A DNA stretch of 5,388 nt, from NCBI GenBank assembly GCA_041581335.1, contig JBFIDG010000145.1, positions 1-5,388 of the forward strand, read 5' to 3'. The notes beneath the pieces were generated by a model that was not told where the DNA came from, ran no database searches, and saw only the letters and a list, made by a program, of their open reading frames with translations. The stretch is from JBFGSX01 sp041581335. GTDB taxonomy: Archaea; Thermoplasmatota; E2; JACPAO01; JAHFTW01. Every line of letters starts with the position of its first letter. Position 1 is the stretch's first letter. Positions 1-5,388 of this stretch are shown here, piece by piece. The translations under genes and the position numbers were made by a program.

Positions 1-290
1 GGGAACAGTGCGCTCAGGCCTGCAAGCAGCCCGACGACGGCCGTGCCGATCAGCAACGGCGCCACGGCGCGCAACCATCGGCCCTCGGCGTCATCATCGA
101 ACGCCGATTCGTCGTATTGGGCCCCGCCACCGGGGTTGCTGAAGCCAAAGGCGCTAGAGCCCTTGTACTCGAGGCCCCAGGCACCGTAGCTGATCTCTGT
201 GACGATCAGCGGCGTGAACAATGCGATGATCGCCGCCGCGGCCAGGCCGAGAGAAGCAACAGCCATGGCGATCCGCCAGCCCTTTTCCAT
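1..290 (-). CDS. Membrane protein of unknown function, N-terminal part (cut by window edge)
   Basis: The frame is open from an ATG at 290-288 to the left window edge, giving 96 complete codons of a longer protein. I do not recognise the family. The visible part begins MEKGWRIAMAV and has a hydrophobic segment at about residues 7-30. A non-membrane stretch follows at about 31-73, rich in Gly, Tyr, Ser and Asp (an Asp triplet at 65-67 and a YGAWGLEY patch at 35-42). A second hydrophobic segment starts at about 75. The basic N-terminus suggests an inside start with the 31-73 loop outside the cell. The start is fixed by an in-frame TAA nine codons upstream and no other start codon between. No good Shine-Dalgarno precedes it. 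It lies 53 bp behind hpd on the same strand, so read-through from hpd is possible. Codon choice is looser than in fabI (GAT, TTG and TCT are used), which suggests modest expression. Confidence 0.7.
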   Translation of the reverse strand, partial: MEKGWRIAMAVASLGLAAAAIIALFTPLIVTEISYGAWGLEYKGSSAFGFSNPGGGAQYDESAFDDDAEGRWLRAVAPLLIGTAVVGLLAGLSALF

Positions 291-320
291 GCGGGGCGAC
301 GACCTGGACGGCGCTTAACG

Positions 321-340
321 GTTGGGGCCGCCGGCCCAAC
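321..340 (-). other. Stem-loop in the hpd / membrane-protein gap
   Basis: GTTGGG at 321-326 pairs with CCCAAC at 335-340. After a one-base bulge the stem continues with CC/GG around a three-base loop. A second, competing hairpin (CAACGA 337-342 with TCGTTG 348-353) overlaps the hpd stop codon. No T-run follows on the minus strand, so a simple intrinsic terminator is not supported. It could attenuate or stabilise the hpd transcript, or be chance in G+C-rich DNA. Confidence 0.3.
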
Positions 341-343
341 GAC

Positions 344-1495
<1,152 letters not shown>

Positions 1496-1580
1496 GGGCC
1501 GTCCTAAGGCGCTTTGTACTTCAGGATTGCCTCCGGAGCGGTCCGGGTGGTTGATATGTTCCTATCGATGTGTTCAGGTC
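1496..1580. promoter_or_regulatory. hpd-corA divergent intergenic region
   Basis: This 85-bp gap must hold the promoters of both hpd and corA. Near its middle is CTCCGGAG, a perfect 8-bp palindrome at 1531-1538. It overlaps the inverted repeat CCGGA-gcgg-TCCGG at 1533-1546, which could be an operator seen by either gene. An AT-rich TTGATATG at 1551-1558 is centred about 26 bases before the likely corA start. On the other strand an AT-rich patch at 1513-1522 lies about 22 bases before hpd. I see no clean bacterial -35/-10 pair. The presence of promoters is inferred from gene arrangement; the repeats are seen directly. Confidence 0.4.
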
Positions 1581-2528
1581 GTGCATGTCCTCTCTTTGAC
1601 GGACAAATGGACCGCCCAGGACATCGACAAGGTCCCGGAGGTCCTTGACCAGATCAAGACCGACCGCCTGACGTGGGTCCGGGCGGCGGGGACGCCGGTC
1701 CACGACCTGGAAGAGCTGGGCGAAGCGTTCGGCCTCCACCCCTTGGCCATCGAAGACGTCACCCATGTCCGGCAGCGCCCCAAGGTCGAAGACTATCCGG
1801 ACCTGACGTTCATCATCCTCCGGGTGCCGCGGCGTGGCGCCGAGATGGAATGGCAACAGGTCGGCCTGTTCTTGGGCAGCGACTTCTTGGTCACGGCCAG
1901 CACCGAGCGCGTCCCCGAACTGGACGAGTTCGAGCGCCGGCTCATGACCCGCGGGCTCCCCGAAGGAAAGTCCACGTCATGCAACCTGCTCTACCACGTG
2001 CTGGACGTCCTGGTCGACGGCTGGTTCCCCTTCATGGACGGTCTCGAGGACGACATCGAAGACCTCGAGGAAGCCGCCAGCTCGTTGCCAAGCCAACAGA
2101 TCCTCGCCGCCGTCCGCGACATCAAACGGGTCGTGAGCCGCACACGGAAAGTGAGCCTTCCTATGCGAGAGGCCATGCTCAGCCTCGAGCGCGCCGAACA
2201 CCCCCACATCCTTCCCGAGACGCGGATCTACATCCGGGACGTCAGCGACCACATGGTCCGCCTGTCCGAGCGCCTCGACCACGTCAAGGAGATGGCCCTC
2301 ATCGCGCAGGAGACATGGAACGCCACGCTGGCCAACCAGCAGAACCAGGTCATGAAGCGCCTGACGGTCATCGCCGCCCTGCTGTTGTTCCCCGGCCTCG
2401 TCGCCGGGCTCGGGGGCATGAACTTCGAGCAGGGCTTCCCGCAATGGGGCTATTGGCCCGTCGTCGGCGGCATCATCGCGTTCATCGCGATCGGGTTCTC
2501 ACTCGCCGCCTGGCGCAAGTGGCTCTAG
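1581..2528 (+). CDS. corA: CorA-family divalent metal ion (Mg2+/Co2+) transport protein
   Basis: This is an inner-membrane homopentameric channel of the CorA family, usually a Mg2+ uptake route. From GTG at 1581 it has 315 residues, a normal length. A soluble alpha/beta domain (about 1-150) leads into long acidic and charged helices (about 160-255). TM1 (about 260-280) ends in the GMN signature at 279-281, followed by Phe-Glu. TM2 (about 291-311) ends in the short basic tail WRKWL. Pore positions Met258, Leu261 and Asn281 match known CorA gate and filter residues. Oddities are Gly278 where Tyr or Phe usually precedes GMN, and a TM1 proline shifted by one residue. The frame is open back to an ATG at 1464 inside hpd. 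That start is unlikely because the extra residues resemble no CorA and overlap the neighbour. TTG at 1551 is a further alternative. No clear Shine-Dalgarno is seen. Substrate (Mg2+, Co2+, Ni2+ or Zn2+ efflux as in ZntB) is not decided by sequence. Confidence 0.93.
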   Translation: MHVLSLTDKWTAQDIDKVPEVLDQIKTDRLTWVRAAGTPVHDLEELGEAFGLHPLAIEDVTHVRQRPKVEDYPDLTFIILRVPRRGAEMEWQQVGLFLGSDFLVTASTERVPELDEFERRLMTRGLPEGKSTSCNLLYHVLDVLVDGWFPFMDGLEDDIEDLEEAASSLPSQQILAAVRDIKRVVSRTRKVSLPMREAMLSLERAEHPHILPETRIYIRDVSDHMVRLSERLDHVKEMALIAQETWNATLANQQNQVMKRLTVIAALLLFPGLVAGLGGMNFEQGFPQWGYWPVVGGIIAFIAIGFSLAAWRKWL

Positions 2529-3277
2529 TCGGGGTAGCGCTGCAGGCCGAACTGGCGCCGGGCCCAGGCAGGCGGCGCGAACGCCAAGCGCGCCACCAAG
2601 CCAGACATCAAGACGAGGACCAGATTGACAGCGAGGATCGGGTCGTCCGGGGGGAAGTTCGGGTTGACCAAGACCCCCAGGCCTGCCATGAAAAGGATGA
2701 TCGCGAGCGAGACCGCCAGGACCCGGAACCGCTGCGCGCCCCCACTGGCCCGTGGCCAGAACACGAGGTAACCGACGACCAGTTCGGCAAGGGGCAGGAA
2801 GAAGATCGCCACCGCCCCGGCGGCCCCGCCAGGGAGGTGGATCTCGGGCGTGTAGGTCGGTTGGACCCCCCAACGGCCGACGGTGAGTGCGGTGATGTCG
2901 TAGGTGTTCACGAACATCATCCACCAGAACGCATGAGCGACGGCCACGGCGACGGCGATCGCCGAGACCCTGAGGCTGCCGGTCCAGACGTACAGGATGT
3001 ACGCGCCGAAGCCGCCGATCGCCACGGCGGACGCCAAGGCCCGCAGCCACAAGATCGTACGATAGACGGGGATCGAAGGTTCGGGCAGCAGGCCCAAGGC
3101 GGCTTGAACGGAGGCCGTGATGACCATGAAGCCGAGCGCGAACCACGCCCAGGCGAAACCCTGGAGCGCCATCGACGGCGCCCGCCGACCACGCAGGATG
3201 GCCACGCCATTGGCGCCGATCAGCGCGCCCGCCAGCAACGTCACGGCGATCACGATAAGGAGCCCCGGAGAAGCCAC
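2525..3277 (-). CDS. Seven-helix integral membrane protein of unknown function
   Basis: I do not recognise the family of this 250-residue protein. Seven hydrophobic segments are visible at about 5-28, 37-61, 74-98, 104-123, 152-174, 184-204 and 213-233. Arginine-rich loops after segments 1, 3 and 5, plus a basic C-terminus, place the N-terminus outside and the C-terminus in the cytoplasm. The longest outer loop (about 124-151) carries aromatics, two prolines and His147; another His (115) is inside segment 4. The protein contains no lysine and no cysteine that I can find. It therefore cannot be a retinal-binding opsin despite its size and topology. The start is GTG at 3277; no good Shine-Dalgarno precedes it, and an internal GTG at codon 9 is possible. 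Its TAG stop shares the CTAG at 2525-2528 with the corA stop. It diverges from nth across 89 bp. That it is a real gene is well supported; its role is unknown. Confidence 0.8.
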   Translation of the reverse strand: MASPGLLIVIAVTLLAGALIGANGVAILRGRRAPSMALQGFAWAWFALGFMVITASVQAALGLLPEPSIPVYRTILWLRALASAVAIGGFGAYILYVWTGSLRVSAIAVAVAVAHAFWWMMFVNTYDITALTVGRWGVQPTYTPEIHLPGGAAGAVAIFFLPLAELVVGYLVFWPRASGGAQRFRVLAVSLAIILFMAGLGVLVNPNFPPDDPILAVNLVLVLMSGLVARLAFAPPAWARRQFGLQRYPD

Positions 3278-3366
3278 GCCGGATAGTGAGGTTCCTGCTC
3301 TATGGACCCTTTGTCATGAGGGAGCGGGCCCCAACGCCCACCGGCGCCTACTTGTGACCGGCCCTT
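3278..3366. promoter_or_regulatory. Divergent intergenic region between the seven-helix gene and nth
   Basis: This 89-bp gap must serve both genes. The half near the seven-helix gene is less G+C-rich (about 3281-3320). The half before nth is very G+C-rich and contains GGGCC at 3328-3332 and GGCCC at 3360-3364 as distant 5-bp arms. No Shine-Dalgarno sequence is visible before either start. TACTTG at 3349-3354 resembles a -10 element placed for a very short nth leader, but it has no matching -35. The promoter assignment is inferred from gene arrangement only. Confidence 0.3.
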
Positions 3367-4110
3367 ATGGGGACACCGTTGCCACGAGAATCGTTGAAGT
3401 CCCGCAAGGCGCGGGCCGAAGAGATCATGGTCGCGCTGCGTGCCGCGTACCCGCACAGCACCTGCGCCCTTGACCACGAGTCACCGTTCCAGCTGCTCAT
3501 CGCGACTATGCTGTCTGCCCAGACCACGGACATCAAGGTCAACGAAGTGACGGCGGAACTGTTCGCGCGCTACCCGGATGCCCCCTCCCTGGCGTCGTCG
3601 GACGTCGACGAGGTCGGCCGCATCATCAGCAGCATCGGACTATGGCGGAACAAGGCGCGCAACATCGTCGCCCTCAGCGGCGTCCTGGTCGGCCAATACG
3701 GCGGCCAGATCCCGACGACCGTCGAGGAGCTTGTCCAGCTTCCAGGCGTGGGGCGCAAGACCGCCACCGCGGTCCTCGGCACAGCGTTCTCGTTCCCCGT
3801 CGGCGTGACCGTCGACACCCACATGCTCCGCATCAACGCCTTGCTTCGCCTGAGCAAGCAGCACGACCCGGACAAGATGGCCAAGGAACTGGAGCGCCTG
3901 CTGCCGCCGGAGGAGTGGTCGATCTACACCCACCGCATCATCGACCACGGGCGGCTCGTCTGCGTCGCCCGCCGCCCCCGCTGCGGCGTCTGCCCACTGC
4001 AGACCCTCTGCCCGTCGGCGTTCGATGTGAAGGCCGGCTACAAGCCAGCCCATGACGAGAAGGAACCTGCGAGCGCGAAGGGATTGAGTTGGATGAGACG
4101 GCTGCACTAG
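3367..4110 (+). CDS. nth: Endonuclease III (base-excision DNA glycosylase / AP lyase)
   Basis: This bifunctional enzyme removes oxidised pyrimidines from DNA and nicks the abasic site by beta-elimination, in base excision repair. The 247-residue protein has the family's full set of marks: LLIATMLSAQTTD near the N-terminus (43-55), the helix-hairpin-helix LPGVGRKTA (125-133) with catalytic Lys131, and catalytic Asp150 in VDTH. The [4Fe-4S] cluster cysteines are 199, 206, 209 and 215, in exact Cys-X6-Cys-X2-Cys-X5-Cys spacing. Lys131 separates it from MutY, which lacks that lysine. It is longer than E. coli Nth (211 residues), mostly because of a charged C-terminal tail after the cluster (about 216-247) and about 13 extra N-terminal residues. 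ATG at 3367 is chosen because Met21 would remove the first conserved helix, but no Shine-Dalgarno precedes it and TTG codons 5 or 10 are possible. Its stop lies one base from that of the convergent secreted peptide gene. Confidence 0.96.
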   Translation: MGTPLPRESLKSRKARAEEIMVALRAAYPHSTCALDHESPFQLLIATMLSAQTTDIKVNEVTAELFARYPDAPSLASSDVDEVGRIISSIGLWRNKARNIVALSGVLVGQYGGQIPTTVEELVQLPGVGRKTATAVLGTAFSFPVGVTVDTHMLRINALLRLSKQHDPDKMAKELERLLPPEEWSIYTHRIIDHGRLVCVARRPRCGVCPLQTLCPSAFDVKAGYKPAHDEKEPASAKGLSWMRRLH

Positions 4111-4111
4111 C

Positions 4112-4306
4112 CTAACGGATCTGGTAGCCGAGGACCCAGACATGCACCGTGCAGCTGTTCGGGCTGACGATGCGGACCGCGCCGAAGTCGTACTCGTTGT
4201 AGACCTGCATGCACGTCGGCTCCGGCAAAGGCCTGGCCTCAGCAGCCGGGGCGAAGGTCAGTCCGACGAGGACGACGAGTGTCAGGGCGATGAGGGTACG
4301 GTTCAT
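4112..4306 (-). CDS. Small secreted peptide, signal sequence plus two-cysteine mature part
   Basis: This 64-residue product is not of a family I know. It has a textbook Sec signal peptide: basic start MNR, hydrophobic core about 4-19, and a likely signal peptidase I site after Ala-Glu-Ala at 22-24. The predicted mature part is only 40 residues, starting Arg-Pro-Leu-Pro. It has cysteines at 32 and 52 that could form one disulfide outside the cytoplasm, and it is rich in Val, Tyr and Trp, suggesting beta structure. No lipobox is present, so it is not a typical lipoprotein. The start is ATG at 4306 with no strong Shine-Dalgarno. An AT-rich patch (AAGATTTGA on the coding strand, about 4331-4339) sits about 29 bases upstream. 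Its TAG stop lies one base from the end of convergent nth, and it diverges from fabI. The signal peptide and a non-overlapping fit between neighbours argue for a real gene; the function is unknown. Confidence 0.72.
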   Translation of the reverse strand: MNRTLIALTLVVLVGLTFAPAAEARPLPEPTCMQVYNEYDFGAVRIVSPNSCTVHVWVLGYQIR

Positions 4307-4466
4307 CGCCCATGGATCGACGCAGGGGGCTCAAATCTTGCGGGGCGGTTCCCGGTCAACTAGACCAGCGGCGCCGGACGCCCTGATCTAGCGCCGAGAC
4401 CGTCGAGACCCGAACCTGTCCACCATCGTTGGAAACGTTCAAGTCGCGCACCCAGTGGCATCGGCC
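4307..4466. promoter_or_regulatory. Divergent intergenic region between the secreted-peptide gene and fabI
   Basis: This 160-bp gap is the longest non-coding stretch inside the window and must carry the promoters of both flanking genes. On the fabI side there is a direct repeat CGAGACC at 4395-4401 and 4404-4410 (9-bp period). The palindrome AACGTT follows at 4434-4439, inside an AT-richer patch about 30 bases before the fabI ATG. CTAGA (4360-4364) and TCTAG (4387-4391) form distant 5-bp arms around a G+C-rich core. Any of these could be regulator sites. I see no convincing -35/-10 pair and no T-run terminator. Confidence 0.35.
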
Positions 4467-5294
4467 ATGACCTTCAACCTCGAAGGAAAGCGTGCCCTCA
4501 TCTTCGGCGTCGCCGCAGACAGCAGCATCGCCTGGGGCATCGCCCAGGAACTCGCCAAGTACGGCGTCAAGTGCACCATGGGCTACCAGAAGCGCTTCCT
4601 GAGCCGCGTCATGCAGCTCTTCAAGGAGACCCCTTGGATCGAAGGCTGGTTCGAATGCGACGTCACCAACGAGGACTCCGTCAAGAAGTTCTTCGAGGAA
4701 GCCAAAGGCGAGTACGACATGCTCGTCCACTGCATCGCCTTCGCCCCCGCTGAAGCCCTCAGCAAACCCATCGACCAGACCACCAGCGCCGACTTCGCCA
4801 CCGCCCTCGACATCAGCGCCTACAGCCTGCTGCGCCTCGCCCACCACGGCATGCCCCGCATGACCAAGGGCGGCAGCATCGTCAGCCTCACCTACCTCGG
4901 CGCCGACCGCACCGTCCCCGGCTACCGCGTCATGGGCACCGCCAAAGCCGCACTCCAGCAACTCACCCGCGAACTCGCGGTCGTGGGTGGCGAGAAAGGC
5001 CTGCGCGTCAACACGATCAGCGCCGGCCCCATCCGCACCCTTGCCGCCAGCGGCGTCCCCGGCTTCGACACCATCCTCGACTGGATGAAGCACAGCGCAC
5101 CCCTGAAGCGCAACGTCAGCCAAGACGACGTCGCCAAAGCCGCACTCTTCCTGCTCTCGGACCTCGGCAGCGGCGTCACCGGCCAGACCCTCTACGTCGA
5201 CGCCGGCTACACCAGCGTCGGCGTCCCCCCCGGCCTCGACCAGATCCGCCTACCCGGCCAAGGCGCCAAACCCATCGTCTTCGGCAAACAATAG
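4467..5294 (+). CDS. fabI: Enoyl-[acyl-carrier-protein] reductase (NADH), FabI type
   Basis: This enzyme reduces trans-2-enoyl-ACP to acyl-ACP, the last step of each round of type II fatty acid synthesis, as a cytosolic tetramer. The 275-residue protein is a divergent short-chain dehydrogenase. It has the nucleotide-binding GVAADSSIAWGIA (14-26), Asp65 in CDVT, and HCIAFAP (88-94). Catalytic Tyr143 lies in TYLGA, and Tyr153 and Lys160 have the FabI-specific Tyr-X6-Lys spacing. ISAGPIRTLAASG follows at 184-196. The Tyr-X6-Lys pair separates it from FabG-like reductases (Tyr-X3-Lys). The C-terminus runs about 13 residues past the E. coli enzyme with a Pro/Gly-rich tail. ATG at 4467 fits the family's MxFxLxGK start; GTG at 4455 would add four residues. 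Neither has a clear Shine-Dalgarno. Third codon positions are overwhelmingly C (every Ile is ATC, every Asp GAC), stronger than in hpd or the left-edge gene, suggesting high expression. A stem-loop follows the stop. Confidence 0.97.
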   Translation: MTFNLEGKRALIFGVAADSSIAWGIAQELAKYGVKCTMGYQKRFLSRVMQLFKETPWIEGWFECDVTNEDSVKKFFEEAKGEYDMLVHCIAFAPAEALSKPIDQTTSADFATALDISAYSLLRLAHHGMPRMTKGGSIVSLTYLGADRTVPGYRVMGTAKAALQQLTRELAVVGGEKGLRVNTISAGPIRTLAASGVPGFDTILDWMKHSAPLKRNVSQDDVAKAALFLLSDLGSGVTGQTLYVDAGYTSVGVPPGLDQIRLPGQGAKPIVFGKQ

Positions 5295-5300
5295 TCGACT

Positions 5301-5335
5301 GGCCGGTGCCCCGGCGGTCGCCGTCGGGGCTGGCC
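5301..5335 (+). terminator. Strong stem-loop after fabI, likely transcript end
   Basis: GCCCCGGCGG (5308-5317) pairs over ten positions with CCGTCGGGGC (5321-5330) around a TCG loop; nine are G-C pairs and one is G-U. GGCC at 5301-5304 and 5332-5335 can add four more pairs past a small internal loop. It begins six bases after the fabI stop. There is no T-run behind it, so it is either a terminator of the U-tract-free kind common in G+C-rich genomes or an mRNA 3'-end stabiliser. Confidence 0.6.
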
Positions 5336-5388
5336 TGCGCCGTGCTTGAACAGGTCCAACGCCGTGCGGGGTGCGCAAGCATTTCCAC
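5336..5388. other. Right-edge sequence with no recognisable gene
   Basis: These 53 bases follow the fabI stem-loop. GCCGTGC occurs twice (at about 5339 and 5360), and a short hairpin TGCG-gggtg-CGCA is possible. I see no convincing coding start, tRNA or rRNA. It may be the spacer before, or the end of, a gene that lies mostly outside the window. Confidence 0.4.

Noticed and set aside
2525..3277. Seven-helix protein as a microbial rhodopsin
   Set aside because: The size, the topology and an Arg-X3-Trp-Leu pattern in helix 3 are suggestive, but there is no lysine anywhere in the protein, so retinal cannot attach.
1673..3286. A 537-codon open frame on the plus strand crossing corA and the seven-helix gene
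   Set aside because: It is rich in Arg, Pro, Gly and His with no recognisable domain, and runs out of frame through corA and antisense through the next gene. It is an artefact of high G+C, which makes stops rare.
4356..5123. A 255-codon minus-strand frame antisense to fabI
   Set aside because: Its Gly/Ala/Glu/Asp/Val-rich product is what the C-ending codons of fabI give on the opposite strand; there is no independent support.
4467..5294. Ala91 in HCIAFAP of FabI as a triclosan-resistance change
   Set aside because: E. coli has Gly at this position and changes there confer resistance, but Ala is the normal residue in triclosan-sensitive FabI of Bacillus and Staphylococcus, so nothing can be concluded.
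5176..5388. A 70-codon minus-strand frame at the right edge
   Set aside because: It overlaps the fabI 3' end and the terminator stem-loop, is Arg/Gly-rich, and has no motif.

Overview
The window is a G+C-rich stretch of a prokaryotic chromosome. It is densely coded, with no phage, insertion sequence, CRISPR array, tRNA or rRNA that I can recognise. It holds seven genes. Four belong to well-known families: 4-hydroxyphenylpyruvate dioxygenase (hpd), a CorA-type metal ion channel, endonuclease III (nth) and enoyl-[acyl-carrier-protein] reductase (fabI). Three are of unknown function: a membrane protein cut by the left window edge, a seven-helix membrane protein, and a 64-residue secreted peptide. 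FabI points to a bacterium or to an organism with bacterial-type fatty acid synthesis. Most starts lack a clear Shine-Dalgarno sequence, and two have AT-rich islands about 25-30 bases upstream. That pattern suits a lineage with much leaderless transcription, which could be a high-G+C bacterium or an archaeon. I cannot settle the taxon from the sequence.

Layout from left to right: a membrane protein on the minus strand (1-290, 3' end outside the window); hpd, minus (344-1495); corA, plus (about 1581-2528); seven-helix protein, minus (2525-3277); nth, plus (3367-4110); secreted peptide, minus (4112-4306); fabI, plus (about 4467-5294), followed by a strong stem-loop (5301-5335). From hpd onward the strand flips at every gene. 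This gives three divergent promoter regions (85, 89 and about 160 bp) and two convergent junctions with essentially no spacer. At the corA junction both TAG stops are read from one CTAG palindrome. Only the left-edge gene follows its neighbour on the same strand, 53 bp behind hpd, and it could be co-transcribed with it.

The genes do not form a pathway. Tyrosine breakdown (hpd), Mg2+ or other divalent cation transport (corA), base excision repair (nth) and fatty acid elongation (fabI) sit side by side as separate transcription units. I see no evidence of a new multi-gene system. The parts most worth a second look are the small secreted two-cysteine peptide, the lysine- and cysteine-free seven-helix protein, the altered pore motif of CorA, and the tail-to-tail gene packing.
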